Below are positions 1-8,645 of a DNA stretch of 64,000 bases, in pieces. The position numbers and the translations under genes are program-made. The stretch is from Egibacteraceae bacterium (GTDB lineage Bacteria > Actinomycetota > Nitriliruptoria > Euzebyales > Egibacteraceae), in contig JAUJNX010000008.1 of the NCBI GenBank assembly GCA_030447925.1, forward strand, positions 105,399 to 169,398, read 5' to 3'. The notes under the pieces were generated by a model that saw nothing but the letters and a program-made list of their open reading frames with translations, did no database searches and was not told the origin of the DNA. How positions within the stretch are numbered: position 1 is the first letter of the stretch; the number at the start of each line of letters is the position of its first letter.

Positions 1-110
1 TGGGTGGTTCGTGCGCGCAGCGCTCCTCCGGTGTGCGCGGCGAGCCTGCGAGCTATGGGTGGTTCGTGCGCGCAGCGCTCCTCCGGTGTGCGCGGCGAGC
101 CTGCGAGCTA
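1..110. repeat. 55-bp tandem direct repeat, two perfect copies
   Basis: Bases 1-55 and 56-110 are identical. Each unit begins TGGGTGGTTCGTGCGCGCAG and ends GAGCCTGCGAGCTA. The array reaches the left edge of the window, so it may have more copies upstream. No convincing gene runs through it. It lies 74 bases upstream of the aminotransferase start, with the second unit ending just before a normal-looking leader. Function unknown; it may be a minisatellite-like duplication or part of a regulatory or mobile element cut by the window. Confidence 0.9.
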
Positions 111-183
111 GCAGTTTGACGGCGAGCCTCTCCCGGTCGCAGGGTCTTGATGCCTGCGGGCACGCCGACACCGAGGAGCGACC

Positions 184-1386
184 GTGACCACCCGCACCGA
201 CCCGATCGCCGCCCGCGTCCGCAACCTCGAGGAGTCGCCCACGCTGGCGATCTCGGCCAAGGCCAAGGCGCTGCGGGCGGCCGGCGAGGACGTCATCGGC
301 TTCGGCGCGGGCGAACCGGACTTCCCCACCCCCGCCCACGTCGTCGCCGCCGCGCAGCAGGCGTGCGCCGACCCCGCCATGCACCGCTACACCGCCACCG
401 CGGGGCTGCCCGCCCTGCGCGAGGCGATCGCTGCGAAGACCGACCGCGACAGCGGCCTGACGGTCACCCCGTCGCAGGTGCTGGTCACCAACGGCGGCAA
501 GCAGGCGCTGCTCGCGGCCTTCACCACCCTGGTCGACGACGGCGACGAGGTGCTCGTCCCCGCGCCGTACTGGGTCACCTACCCCGAGCAGATCCGCCTG
601 TCGGGCGGCACGCCGGTGCCGCTGCCGACCGGCGCCGACGCCGGCTACCGCGTGACGCTGGACCAGCTCGAGGCGGCCCTGACGCCGCGGACCAAGGTCC
701 TGCTGTTCGTGTCGCCCTCCAACCCGACCGGGGCGGTGTACCCGCCGGAGGAGGTCGCGGCGATCGGGCGCTGGGCCGCCGAGCACGACCTGTGGGTGAT
801 CACCGACGAGATCTACGAGCACCTGGTCTACGGCGACGCCCGGCACGTGTCGATGCCGGTCGTCGCGCCGGAGGTGGCCGACCGCTGCCTGGTCACCAAC
901 GGGGTCGCGAAGACCTACGCGATGACCGGCTGGCGGGTCGGCTGGACCCTCGGGCCCGCCGACGTCGTCACGCGCATGGCCAACCTGCAGAGCCACCAGA
1001 CGGGCAACGTCGGCAACGTGTCGCAGATGGCGGCGCTGGCGGCGGTCTCGGGCCCGCTGGACGTCGTGGAGGAGATGCGCGCCACCTACGACCGGCGGCG
1101 GCGGACCGCCCACGCGGCGCTGTCGGCGATCCCCGGGGTGACCTGCCCGCTGCCGGAGGGCGCCTTCTACGTCTTCCCCGACGTGTCGGGGGTCCTGGGC
1201 CGCGAGGTCGGCGGCACGCGCGTCGCCACGTCGGTCGAGCTGTGCGCCGTCCTGCTGGAGCAGGCCAGGGTCGCCCTGGTCCCGGGCGAGGCGTTCGGGA
1301 TGCCCGGATCGCTGCGCCTGTCCTACGCGCTGGCCGACGACGACCTCGAGCGCGGGCTCGCTCGCATCGCCGACGCCCTCGCCTGA
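184..1386 (+). CDS. aspC: Pyridoxal-phosphate aspartate-type aminotransferase (class I)
   Basis: A 400-residue fold-type I aminotransferase that moves an amino group between aspartate (or a similar amino acid) and 2-oxoglutarate, in the cytoplasm. Visible family marks are SNPTG at residues 179-183, TDEIY at 207-211, the Schiff-base lysine K243 in [13 protein letters not shown], and the substrate-carboxylate arginine about R378 in SLRLSYA. Length and the N-terminal [10 protein letters not shown] motif match the Thermus-like I-gamma aspartate aminotransferases. The GTG start is chosen because GAGGAG sits at 173-178. It stands alone, with the PEBP gene 70 bases downstream. The exact substrate cannot be told from sequence; prephenate or aromatic activity is possible in this subgroup. 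Confidence 0.9.
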   Translation: MTTRTDPIAARVRNLEESPTLAISAKAKALRAAGEDVIGFGAGEPDFPTPAHVVAAAQQACADPAMHRYTATAGLPALREAIAAKTDRDSGLTVTPSQVLVTNGGKQALLAAFTTLVDDGDEVLVPAPYWVTYPEQIRLSGGTPVPLPTGADAGYRVTLDQLEAALTPRTKVLLFVSPSNPTGAVYPPEEVAAIGRWAAEHDLWVITDEIYEHLVYGDARHVSMPVVAPEVADRCLVTNGVAKTYAMTGWRVGWTLGPADVVTRMANLQSHQTGNVGNVSQMAALAAVSGPLDVVEEMRATYDRRRRTAHAALSAIPGVTCPLPEGAFYVFPDVSGVLGREVGGTRVATSVELCAVLLEQARVALVPGEAFGMPGSLRLSYALADDDLERGLARIADALA

Positions 1387-1456
1387 CCGGCGACATGCAA
1401 CAATCCGACCTCGCGCCGGCACGAACCGTGCGCCGACCGAGGAGGAACGCACCACG

Positions 1457-1924
1457 ATGGCCGCCCTGCGCATGAGCAGCCCCGCCTTCGGGCACGACGA
1501 CCCGCTGCCCGCGCGATTCACCGCGGACGGTGACGACGTGTCGCCGCCGCTGACCTGGTCCGGGGTGCCGGAGGGCACCAAGGAGCTGGTCATCATCTGC
1601 GACGACCCCGACGCGGACGAGGGCGTCTTCACCCACTGGGTGGTGTACGGAATGGCGCCCGAGACCGCGGAGCTGCCGGAGGGCGTGCCCGACGACGCCG
1701 TGATCGACGAGCCCGTCGCGCTGCTGCAGGGCCTCAACGAGTACGGCGACATCGGCTACCGCGGACCGGAGCCCGACGAGGACGCCGGTCCCCACCGGCT
1801 GTTCTTCCGCCTCTACGCCCTGGACGCGGAGCTGGACCTGTCCCCCGGGGCCACCCGGCTCGAGCTGCGGCGCGCCACCAAGGGTCACGTCCTGGAGAGC
1901 ACCGAGCTGGTCGGCATCGTCTGA
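1457..1924 (+). CDS. YbhB/YbcL-family PEBP (Raf kinase inhibitor-like) protein
   Basis: A 155-residue phosphatidylethanolamine-binding-protein fold. Two PEBP signatures are clear: the DDPDADEGVFTHWVVYGM segment (family DPDAP...HWV motif) and GYRGPEPDEDAGPHRLFF (family GYxGPxPP..GxHRYxF motif), which together form the anion-binding pocket. There is no signal peptide, so it is cytoplasmic. GGAGGAA at 1440-1446 supports the ATG at 1457. Its TGA overlaps the ATG of the crotonase gene by one base (TGATG), so the two are probably translated together. The biological role of bacterial YbhB proteins is not established. Confidence 0.9.
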   Translation: MAALRMSSPAFGHDDPLPARFTADGDDVSPPLTWSGVPEGTKELVIICDDPDADEGVFTHWVVYGMAPETAELPEGVPDDAVIDEPVALLQGLNEYGDIGYRGPEPDEDAGPHRLFFRLYALDAELDLSPGATRLELRRATKGHVLESTELVGIV

Positions 1925-2619
1925 TGGCGATCACGCGGGCGGTGGAGGACGGCGTCGCCGTCCTGACCCTCGACGACGGCCGCGTCAACGCCCTGGACAT
2001 GGACCTGTTCCGGGAGCTGGACGCGCGCCTGGACGAGTGCGCCGACGGCGCCGCGGTGGTGATCGCAGGCCGCCCCGGCATGTTCTCCGCCGGGCTGAAC
2101 ACCAAGGTGATGGCCGGGCTGGACGCCGACGGGCTCCACGCCCTGTTCGTGCAGTTCGGGCGGACCTTCTTGCGCGTCTGGCTGGAGCCGCGGCCCGTCG
2201 TGGTCGCCGCGACCGGCCACGCCGTGGCCGGCGGCACCATCCTGGCGATGTGCGCGGACCACGCTGTCGCCGCCGCCGGCGACCACCGCTGGGGCCTGAC
2301 CGAGACCACCATCGGGTTCGTCCTGCCCGACTGGATCATCGCCGTCGCCCGCGGCAACGTCGCCGCCGACCGCCTCGACGACCTGCTCCTGCCCGGCGCC
2401 GCCGTCGGGCCGGAGGAGGCGGTGGCAGCCGGCTTCGCCGACGAGGTCGTGCCGCCCGACCAGGTCCTGGACCGCGCCCTGGCCCGCGCCCGCCACCTGG
2501 CCGCGCTGCCCCGCGATGCCTACGCCGCGCAGAAGCGCCGCCTGCGCGGACCCGCCGCGGCCGCCGCCCTCGCCGACCTGGAGGCCGACATCCGGGCGAC
2601 CATGACCGTCGCGGGCTGA
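1924..2619 (+). CDS. Enoyl-CoA hydratase/isomerase (crotonase) family protein
   Basis: A 231-residue crotonase-fold protein, short for the family (usual length about 255). The oxyanion-hole segments are present: GRPGMFSAGLN near residues 50-60, and GHAVAGGTILAMCADH near residues 99-114. In hydratases the second catalytic glutamate sits in a PGxGG stretch; here that stretch reads GFVLPDWIIAVARG, so the hydratase glutamate is not evident. The reaction may instead be an isomerase or hydrolase type. Its start overlaps the PEBP stop by one base. Substrate unknown. Confidence 0.85.
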   Translation: MAITRAVEDGVAVLTLDDGRVNALDMDLFRELDARLDECADGAAVVIAGRPGMFSAGLNTKVMAGLDADGLHALFVQFGRTFLRVWLEPRPVVVAATGHAVAGGTILAMCADHAVAAAGDHRWGLTETTIGFVLPDWIIAVARGNVAADRLDDLLLPGAAVGPEEAVAAGFADEVVPPDQVLDRALARARHLAALPRDAYAAQKRRLRGPAAAAALADLEADIRATMTVAG

Positions 2620-2730
2620 CCCGCGGGCTGGGCCGGATGGGCCCTCCCTCGACCACCAACGCCAGGAGCGACTCGATGATTCTCCGCTGCATCGCGTCCC
2701 CTTGCTGGGCAGGGTCCACCCGTTCGCCGG

Positions 2731-3114
2731 TCACGGCCTTTCAGCCCGCCCCTCAACAAGGCGGCCACCGGCCCGGACTGCGAGCGCCTGCTCGGCGTCT
2801 GCGGCCAGCAGATCGCTGATCAGCAGACCCTCCACCCGGGCAACCGCGACCGCCAGCAGCCGCAGCGCCATGGCGATCGACTCCTCCTTCGTGCTCGCCT
2901 TGACCGACAGCCGCGCGGTCAGCTCGCCAGGGCGGACGACGACCGCAGCATCACGTAGACCTCGTGTGGCGAGCAGAGCGACGACCAGGTCGGGCGCCCG
3001 CGCGTTCCCTTCTGTGGCAAGCCGAAGACCGATCCGCCAGACCGGTCGCTCGTCCTGCACCCACGGCATATACATGTCGACCAGGGTGGGGCGGCCGACG
3101 AGGCCGGCGCGCAC
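2731..3114 (-). CDS. Conserved small protein of unknown function (regulator-cassette family)
   Basis: I do not recognise a named family. Up to 127 residues, but an internal ATG at 3075 (MYMPWVQDERP) may be the true start, because it aligns better with the paralogue at 38398-38721. Shared features of the two are DERPxWR near the N-terminus, a central VVxRxGxLxxxL stretch and a hydrophobic A-rich segment near the end. It lies 13 bases downstream of the Nudix gene on the same strand, so the two probably form one operon, divergent from the HTH/TPR regulator. No membrane segments or catalytic motifs are visible. Confidence 0.65.
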   Translation of the reverse strand: MRAGLVGRPTLVDMYMPWVQDERPVWRIGLRLATEGNARAPDLVVALLATRGLRDAAVVVRPGELTARLSVKASTKEESIAMALRLLAVAVARVEGLLISDLLAADAEQALAVRAGGRLVEGRAERP

Positions 3115-3127
3115 TGCCTGTGCGGGC

Positions 3128-3724
3128 CTACCGAACCGGCCATTGGCCGAAGTGGTGCAGCAAGGCCGTCAGGGTCATCCCCCCGGTGATGTCGCCCCTG
3201 CCCACGGCCGTGCGGATCTCAGACTCGTCCAGCCATGCCTGACGCGAAGACTCGCTGGTATCGGCAGGCGGCCCCATCTGCCGGGTGGCTTCGCCGCGAA
3301 ACAACTGGAAGGTCAGGTCCGTGGACCCGTTCGCAGGGTGGTACCGCACCAGCGGGTGCAACTGCCCGGGTGACCACCCGGACTCCTCGCGGGTCTCGCG
3401 GGCCGCCGCGTCGATCAGCTCTTCCCCCGGCTCGGCCCTCCCTGCTGGGATCTCCCACCCCCAGGAGTCGGTGGTCCAGCGATGACGCCACAACAGCAGG
3501 ACATGTCCATCGTCCGGCCGCACCAGCACGGTCCCCACGGCGACGACCGGGAACCGCACGACCCGCGCCTCGATGCGCCGCCCCTCGGGGACCTCGACGT
3601 CCGCCAGGTCCACACCCAGCCATGGACTGTCATAGACGCGCCGCGCACTACGAACCCTCCATCGCATCGGCATCACGCTACGCCGTCCGGCGATTCGACG
3701 CCGCGCTGCTCTGAGGACCACCAT
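3128..3724 (-). CDS. Nudix hydrolase, ADP-sugar pyrophosphatase-like
   Basis: A Nudix-fold pyrophosphohydrolase acting on a nucleoside diphosphate linked to another moiety. The full Nudix box is present: GRAEPGEELIDAAARETREE followed by SGW, matching G-x5-E-x7-REUxEExGU, whose glutamates bind Mg2+. The preceding VVAVGTVLVR and the late position of the box in a protein of up to 198 residues resemble ADP-ribose pyrophosphatases. Internal ATGs near 3667-3673 (MPMRWRVRS) are likelier starts than 3724, which would almost touch the divergent regulator start at 3731. Substrate inferred only loosely. Neighbours suggest a regulated nucleotide-handling role. Confidence 0.9.
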   Translation of the reverse strand: MVVLRAARRRIAGRRSVMPMRWRVRSARRVYDSPWLGVDLADVEVPEGRRIEARVVRFPVVAVGTVLVRPDDGHVLLLWRHRWTTDSWGWEIPAGRAEPGEELIDAAARETREESGWSPGQLHPLVRYHPANGSTDLTFQLFRGEATRQMGPPADTSESSRQAWLDESEIRTAVGRGDITGGMTLTALLHHFGQWPVR

Positions 3725-3730
3725 GTCACC

Positions 3731-4925
3731 ATGACAGGGGAATCGCGGGAACAGGCTGACGGTGGGCGGATCCGTCTCCAGCGCATGCGCCGGGGCTTCA
3801 CCCGTCCGGTCCTCGCCGGCCTGGTCGGCATCCTCGGTGAGCTATCTGGAAAAGCTCGAACGAGGTGATCGCCACCTCAGCGACCTCCGCTTGCTGAACC
3901 GTCTCGCCGAGCACCTGCGGGTCGCGGTCGCGGATTTGCTGGGCGACACAGCCGTACCGCTCGCCCCAGCCGACGATCCCCGCGTGACGCCGATTGGCGA
4001 GGCGCTGCTCGATCACCGACAGCTGTTCGGCGGCGCACCGGCTTCGGCCCACGTCGTGTCGGCGCTGGAGTCGGAGCGTGCGGCGTTCCAGGTGTCGACC
4101 GCATGGCGGGCCTTTCAGGCGGGCCGGTACGCGGACATGACAGCCGTGCTCCCTGCCGCTCTCCGTCGCCTCCAAGCCCCCACGACGTCGCGCCAACGAC
4201 GCGTCGCGGCCCTCGGTCACCATGCCGCCGCCGCGCTGCTGTCCCGGCTCGGCGCCCCCGACCTCGCGCTGCTGAGCGCTGAGCGCGGGTTGCGCATCGC
4301 CCGCGAGCTTGACGACGCCGTGGTGGTGGGCTCCCTGGTGCGGGGGGTCGCGCACACCCTGCTCGCCGGCGGCCGGCCGGAACCTGCGCTGGCGCTGACC
4401 CAGACGGTGGCCGGCTGGTCAGGTGTCCAGCTGCCGGTCCTCGGTGTCACGGGCCTCAGCGTCCACGGGACGCTGTTGCTCAACGGCGCGGTCGCGGCTG
4501 GCCGCCTGGGAGACCGTCTGGCCACGGCCGAGCTGTTGGAGGAGGCCGGGCGTACGGCAGACCGGATGGGCGCTGACCGCAACGAACTCTGGACGGCGTT
4601 CGGTCCCACCAATGTGGCGGTGCACCGCGTCGCCACAGCGGTCGAGTTCGATGACGTGGAGCTGGCACTGCGGCTGGGCGAAGTGCTGGACACCGCGATC
4701 CTGCCTGCGGAGCGTCGCGCCCGCCTTGATCTCGACGTCGCGTGGGCGGCGGCGCGGCGGGGGCGGTATGACCTGGCGGTCGACCGGCTGCTGGGCGCGG
4801 AGCGAACCGCGCCAGAGTTGCTTGCCGCGCACCGCAAGGGGCGAGAGGTCGCCCGCGATCTCCTGCGAAGTCGGGCGGGACGGCGCCGCGACCTCGTCGA
4901 CCTGGCGGGCCGGATTGGTGTCTGA
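3731..4925 (+). pseudogene. HTH (XRE-type)/TPR transcriptional regulator, frameshifted
   Basis: The N-terminus MTGESREQADGGRIRLQRMR starts at 3731 and encodes helices 1-2 of an XRE-type HTH, ending LAGLVG. The matching continuation SYLEKLERGDRHLSDLRLL is in another frame. Removing one C of the pair at 3832-3833 joins them as LAGLVG-ISVSYLEKLERG, a textbook HTH_31-like domain. The rest, to 4925, is a long alpha-helical TPR-like region (AALGHHAAAALLSRLGAPDL and similar). It is therefore a one-base insertion in the DNA-binding domain: a real pseudogene, a sequencing error, or a phase switch. A GTG at 3762 would give an intact frame but without the HTH. It is divergent from the Nudix operon. Confidence 0.75.
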
Positions 4926-4929
4926 GCGG

Positions 4930-5322
4930 TCACGGCTCGACGGCGTCGAGCCAGTCGCGCAGGCGCGGCAGGCCGTCGGTGACCGGGTCGACGACGGTGG
5001 CGGACTCGCGCAGGCGCCGCGACGGGCGGTCGGCGACGACCAGCACCGGGCCCGGGTGGGAGGACAGCAGCAGGGCGAAGTCCCCGTCCCCCGAGGCCAG
5101 GACGAGCGGGTCGGTCCCCGCGACGTAGGCGCCGACCAGCGCGGCGTCGGCCTGCTGCCAGCCCTCGACGCTCAGGACCCGCGCGCGCACCGGCCAGACC
5201 ACGGCGGCGACGGCCCGCGGCGACCCCGCCACCACGACCCGCGCGTCGCCGGGCAGGGCGCGCAGCAGGGCGCGGATCCGGGCCTCGGGCAGGTTGTCGG
5301 CGTCGATCAGGACCTGGAGCAC
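4930..5322 (-). CDS. NYN-domain (PIN-like) RNase family protein
   Basis: A 130-residue single-domain NYN protein. Acidic metal-site motifs are visible: LIDADNL at residues 5-11 and ASGDGDFALL near 95-104 (family SGDxDF). NYN proteins are Mg2+-dependent RNases of the PIN superfamily. The GTG start at 5322 is preceded by TAGCCT with a six-base gap, fitting a leaderless transcript. It is convergent with the HTH/TPR gene, with four bases between their stops. The target RNA is unknown. Confidence 0.8.
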   Translation of the reverse strand: MLQVLIDADNLPEARIRALLRALPGDARVVVAGSPRAVAAVVWPVRARVLSVEGWQQADAALVGAYVAGTDPLVLASGDGDFALLLSSHPGPVLVVADRPSRRLRESATVVDPVTDGLPRLRDWLDAVEP

Positions 5323-5328
5323 GTCCCC

Positions 5329-5334
5329 AGGCTA
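5329..5334 (-). promoter_or_regulatory. -10 element TAGCCT for a leaderless start (NYN gene)
   Basis: On the minus strand TAGCCT is followed by six bases (GGGGAC) and the GTG start codon. That places the expected transcription start at or next to the GTG. No Shine-Dalgarno sequence fits between them. The TAnnnT hexamer at this distance is the known signature of leaderless actinobacterial genes. Confidence 0.5.
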
Positions 5335-5442
5335 AGGGCGCGTCGCCAGACCCCTGCGGGCTCCGCCCTGCACACCGGTCGAGCCCGGCGTCTGAGGTGC
5401 AGGAGGGGGGATCGGCTCCCCCGGTTCGTCACAGGGGGGCGT

Positions 5443-5448
5443 TAGGCT
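5443..5448 (+). promoter_or_regulatory. -10 element TAGGCT for a leaderless start (RecB-like gene)
   Basis: TAGGCT lies six bases (GCCGAC) before the ATG at 5455. No ribosome-binding site is present. The arrangement mirrors that of the divergent NYN gene 110 bases away. Confidence 0.5.
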
Positions 5449-5454
5449 GCCGAC

Positions 5455-6390
5455 ATGACCGTCATGGACCGCAGCGACGCGACCCCCACGCTGCCGGGGA
5501 TGCCGGACCCGCCCGGGGACAAGCTGCGCCTGTCGTTCTCCCGGGTGGACACCTACCAGCAGTGCCCGCTGCGGTTCCGCTACAGCTACGTCGACAAGCT
5601 GCCGGGCCAGCCGAGCCCGCAGCTGTCGTGGGGGACGTCGCTGCACCGCGCCATCGAGACCTGGTGGACCCAGAAGCTGCCGGCCGCGCCGCCCGTCGAC
5701 GTCCTGCTCCAGGCCCTCTACGACCACTGGGACGACAGCGGCTTCGCGGGCATGGGCCGCGACGAGAAGCTGCAGTGGTACCGCCACGCCCAGGACGTGC
5801 TGCGCCGCCACCACGACCGCTACGCGCCCACCTTCGTCCCCGCGGTGGCCAGCGAGGAGTGGTTCCGCCTGGACGTCGGCAACGACATCGAGGTCGTCGG
5901 GTCGATCGACCACGTCGCGCGCACCCCCGCCGGTGGGCTGGGGATCGTGGACTGGAAGACGTCGAAGCGCGCGAAGACCAAGCAGGACGTCCGCGGCAGC
6001 CTGCAGCTGGCCATCTACGCGCTGGCGGCCGTCGACCTGTGGGGCCACGACCCCGAGTGGGTCGCCCTGGACTTCGTGGTCTCCGGCGTCCGCGTCACCG
6101 TCGCCCGGGAGGACATCGACACCGAGGCCGCGCTGGCCACCATCCACCGCGTCGCCGACCGCGTCCGTGAGGAGGCCTACGCCCCCAACCCCGGCCGCCT
6201 GTGCGACTGGTGCGACTACCGCGCCCTGTGCCCCGCCTTCGCCGGGGACGGCCCCGACGTCGCCGGTCGCGCGGTCGTGGAGCTCGCCTCGCTGAAGCGC
6301 AAGCGCGCGGCGGACGAGGCCCGCATCGCCCAGCTGGAGACCCTCATCCGCGACCAGCTCGGCGACGGCGCCATCGTCGAGCTCGGCTGA
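5455..6390 (+). CDS. RecB/AddB-family PD-(D/E)XK exonuclease with Fe-S cysteines
   Basis: A 311-residue stand-alone nuclease domain of the RecB family. The order of motifs is RVDTYQQCPLRFRY (first Cys), GTSLHRAIETWW, the nuclease core GSIDHVARTPAGGLGIVDWK (D...DWK, the PD-DxK site), and the C-terminal CDWCDYRALCPAF cluster. The single N-terminal and three C-terminal cysteines fit the 4Fe-4S staple of AddB/Cas4-type nucleases. Such proteins degrade DNA ends in repair, usually with a helicase. No helicase partner is adjacent; hrpA is 10 kb away and is an RNA-type helicase. Start ATG 5455 is leaderless by its -10 position. Confidence 0.88.
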   Translation: MTVMDRSDATPTLPGMPDPPGDKLRLSFSRVDTYQQCPLRFRYSYVDKLPGQPSPQLSWGTSLHRAIETWWTQKLPAAPPVDVLLQALYDHWDDSGFAGMGRDEKLQWYRHAQDVLRRHHDRYAPTFVPAVASEEWFRLDVGNDIEVVGSIDHVARTPAGGLGIVDWKTSKRAKTKQDVRGSLQLAIYALAAVDLWGHDPEWVALDFVVSGVRVTVAREDIDTEAALATIHRVADRVREEAYAPNPGRLCDWCDYRALCPAFAGDGPDVAGRAVVELASLKRKRAADEARIAQLETLIRDQLGDGAIVELG

Positions 6391-6447
6391 CCGCGACGTT
6401 CCCGCCCAGCAGGTACGTGGGCTACCCGCGTGGCGGTGGCCGTCTCC

Positions 6448-7251
6448 TCAGGCGGCCAGCTCGGCGGCGACCGCGTCGGCGCTCATGGGCACGAGGTCGG
6501 CCAGCTCGGCGCCCGGCCAGACGGCGTCCATCCGCTCCGCCAGGCGTCGCTTGGCGGCCTCGTCGAGCGCGTCGCGACCCCCGGCCAGTTCCCCGACAGC
6601 CCGCCGGTACGCCAGGAGGTAGCGCCGCTGCTCCTCCAGCAGCTCCGGGCCACCGGGCTCGCCGTGCCCCACGTACAGGCGCCGGCCCGCCAGCAGCGGC
6701 TCGGCCAGGGCCATCTGCTCCAGCCACCGGGCGCTGCGCCCCTCGAACAGCCAGGGATGGGCGCGGGAGTAGGCCAGGTCGCCGATGAACGCGTCGTCGC
6801 CGGTGACCCAGAGCGCACCCGTCGCGCACTCCCCCGCCCCGATGTCGTGCACCGTGAACCGGAGGCCGGCGATGTCGACGACGTCCCCGTCGGCGGTCAG
6901 GTGGGTGGCGAACGTGGTCACGGCCGGGTAGTCGTCGGGGAAGATCGGAGTCCAGAACGCCCGCTTCGGCGCGTCGATCTCGCGGCTGACCTGGTCGGTG
7001 GCAGCGGTCGCGTAGACCGGCACCTCGGTGCCGCCGCGGATCTCGGTGGCCCCGTTCACGTGGTCGGGATGCGGATGGGTGTAGACGAACGCGGCCAGCG
7101 GCTGGTCGAGCTCCTCGAGCCGTGCCCGCACGGCGCGGGCATCGGAGCGCAGCATCGGCGGGTCGATGACGATGACGCCGGCGGGGGCCTGCACCAGGTA
7201 GGTGTTGCTGAGCAGGCCGTTGGCGCCGCTCACGACGCGGGTGATGTCCAT
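6448..7251 (-). CDS. Metallo-beta-lactamase-fold hydrolase
   Basis: A 267-residue MBL hydrolase. The zinc-site motif reads YTHPHPDHVNG (HxHxDH), and further metal-binding positions occur at GDLAYSRAHPW and YVGHGEP. The open frame extends upstream, but the family N-terminus begins at MDITRVVSGANGLLSNTYLV, so ATG 7251 is the start. It resembles the SoxH/glyoxalase II-like thiolesterases, but the substrate is not inferable. An AraC regulator lies immediately upstream on the same strand (85 bases apart) and may control it. Confidence 0.87.
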   Translation of the reverse strand: MDITRVVSGANGLLSNTYLVQAPAGVIVIDPPMLRSDARAVRARLEELDQPLAAFVYTHPHPDHVNGATEIRGGTEVPVYATAATDQVSREIDAPKRAFWTPIFPDDYPAVTTFATHLTADGDVVDIAGLRFTVHDIGAGECATGALWVTGDDAFIGDLAYSRAHPWLFEGRSARWLEQMALAEPLLAGRRLYVGHGEPGGPELLEEQRRYLLAYRRAVGELAGGRDALDEAAKRRLAERMDAVWPGAELADLVPMSADAVAAELAA

Positions 7252-7336
7252 GGCCGCAGTGTCGCCCCCCGACCACGCGGACGGCAGTGCGGATCCGACT
7301 GCGTTCCATGCAGATCTGTGCCGCTCCCCCACGACC

Positions 7337-8227
7337 TCAGGATGCCGTGGCGGGGCGGCTGCGGACGGCGGCCCGCCACGCTCCGGGAGCGCGGCCGTGA
7401 TGCCGGCGGAACTGGCGGGTGAACTGGCTGACATCGCCGAAGCCGACGGCGTGGGCCACCGATCCCACCGGCTGGTCGCTCTCGGCCAGCAGCGTTCGCG
7501 CTTCGGCGAGGCGCCGCTGGAGGATCCACTCGCCCAGCGGGCGGCCGGTCTGCCGGCGGACCGACGCCGTGAGGTAGCCCGGGCTGACCGCGAGCGCCGC
7601 CGCGACGTCGGACAGCGACAGCCGGGAGCGGAAACCCTCGTCCACCAGCGCGAACGCCGCCGCCACCAGCGCCTGCGACCCGACGGGGGGCGGCGTGGGG
7701 GACCGGCGCGCGGCATCGACGAGCAGCTGGTGGAGCAGGGAGCGCACGACGTGGTCGTAGCCGAGGCGCGCGGCGGCGTGCTCGGCCTGGACCCCCGCCA
7801 GCCAGCCGGTCCACCGCCGCAGCCCGGCCTTCCCGAGCAGGATCGGCACCGGCCGTCCGGCGGCGTCCTGGTGCCGGAACCCCGCCAGGAGCACGTGGCC
7901 CGGCCGCGGCGGGAGCTCGCGCGGCAGCGCCGGGACGCCGAGCGCCTCCGGGTCGGCGATCAGCAGCCAGCCCTCCGCGTCGCCCAGCCCGGCGAGGTCG
8001 TGGACGGTCCGCGGGGGCAGCAGCCAGGCCTGACCGGCGACCACCGGGGAGGCCGTCCCCGCGACCACGTGCACGCCGCCCGGGCGGTCGAACAGCACCA
8101 CCTCGTAGAAGCTGTGGTCGTGGGGCCCGTAGCCCACCGCCTCGTGCGCCGCATCCAGGCGCTGGACCTCGGCGCGCACGCGGGACGGCACGAGGGGCCG
8201 GTAGGCGACCTTGCGCGGCGGTGGCAC
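7337..8227 (-). CDS. AraC-family transcriptional regulator with N-terminal cupin
   Basis: A 296-residue regulator. The N-terminal half contains a cupin-like sensor (YGPHDHSFYEVVLFDRPGG), and the C-terminal 100 residues contain the double HTH of AraC/XylS proteins: LSDVAAALAVSPGYLTASV and then VAHAVGFGDVSQFTRQFRRH. Start is GTG 8227, just outside the rnpB 3' end; the frame reads further upstream but that sequence is RNase P RNA. It lies upstream of the MBL hydrolase on the same strand and probably governs it. Effector unknown. Confidence 0.88.
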   Translation of the reverse strand: MPPPRKVAYRPLVPSRVRAEVQRLDAAHEAVGYGPHDHSFYEVVLFDRPGGVHVVAGTASPVVAGQAWLLPPRTVHDLAGLGDAEGWLLIADPEALGVPALPRELPPRPGHVLLAGFRHQDAAGRPVPILLGKAGLRRWTGWLAGVQAEHAAARLGYDHVVRSLLHQLLVDAARRSPTPPPVGSQALVAAAFALVDEGFRSRLSLSDVAAALAVSPGYLTASVRRQTGRPLGEWILQRRLAEARTLLAESDQPVGSVAHAVGFGDVSQFTRQFRRHHGRAPGAWRAAVRSRPATAS

Positions 8228-8261
8228 GCCGCATCGTACCGGCGACGGGGTCGAGGTTCTG

Positions 8262-8638
8262 GGCGAGGGAGCCGGCCGGTAAGCCGGATTCTGTCCCCCG
8301 GCCCTGGGGCCGGGGTGGCGGCCATCTCTCTGGGACCGGCGTTGCCGACGGCCTCGAGCGGCCCACCCGGTGCTCGGCGGGCAGCCTCGTCGCACCTGCG
8401 TGGCCTTGCTCCGGACGGGGTTTACCTGGCCGCCGGTGTCACCACCGGCGCCGGTGCGCTCTTACCGCACCCTTTCACCCTCACCGGTACCCGCGGCTGC
8501 GGGCCCCTGGCGGTCTGCTCTCTGTGGCACTGTCCGCGCGTCACCGCGCCTGGGCGTTACCCAGCGTCCTGCCCTGCGGAGTCCGGACTTTCCTCGACGA
8601 GTTCCCCCGCCGCGGCCGCCTGGCCGACTCCCTCGCTC
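8262..8638 (-). ncRNA. rnpB: RNase P RNA, bacterial class A
   Basis: The catalytic RNA of RNase P, which trims the 5' ends of tRNA precursors. On the minus strand the universal 5' core GAGGAAAGTCCGGACTCC occurs at about 8578-8596, and the 3' core ACAGAATCCGGCTTACCGG at about 8277-8295. The two ends pair as helix P1: GCGAGGGAGTCGGCC at the 5' end with GGCCGGCTCCCTCGC at the 3' end. The span of about 375 bases fits an actinobacterial class A RNA. The exact termini are estimated from P1. It lies between the zinc-ribbon gene and the AraC gene, all on the same strand. Confidence 0.96.
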
Positions 8639-8645
8639 CCCAAGG

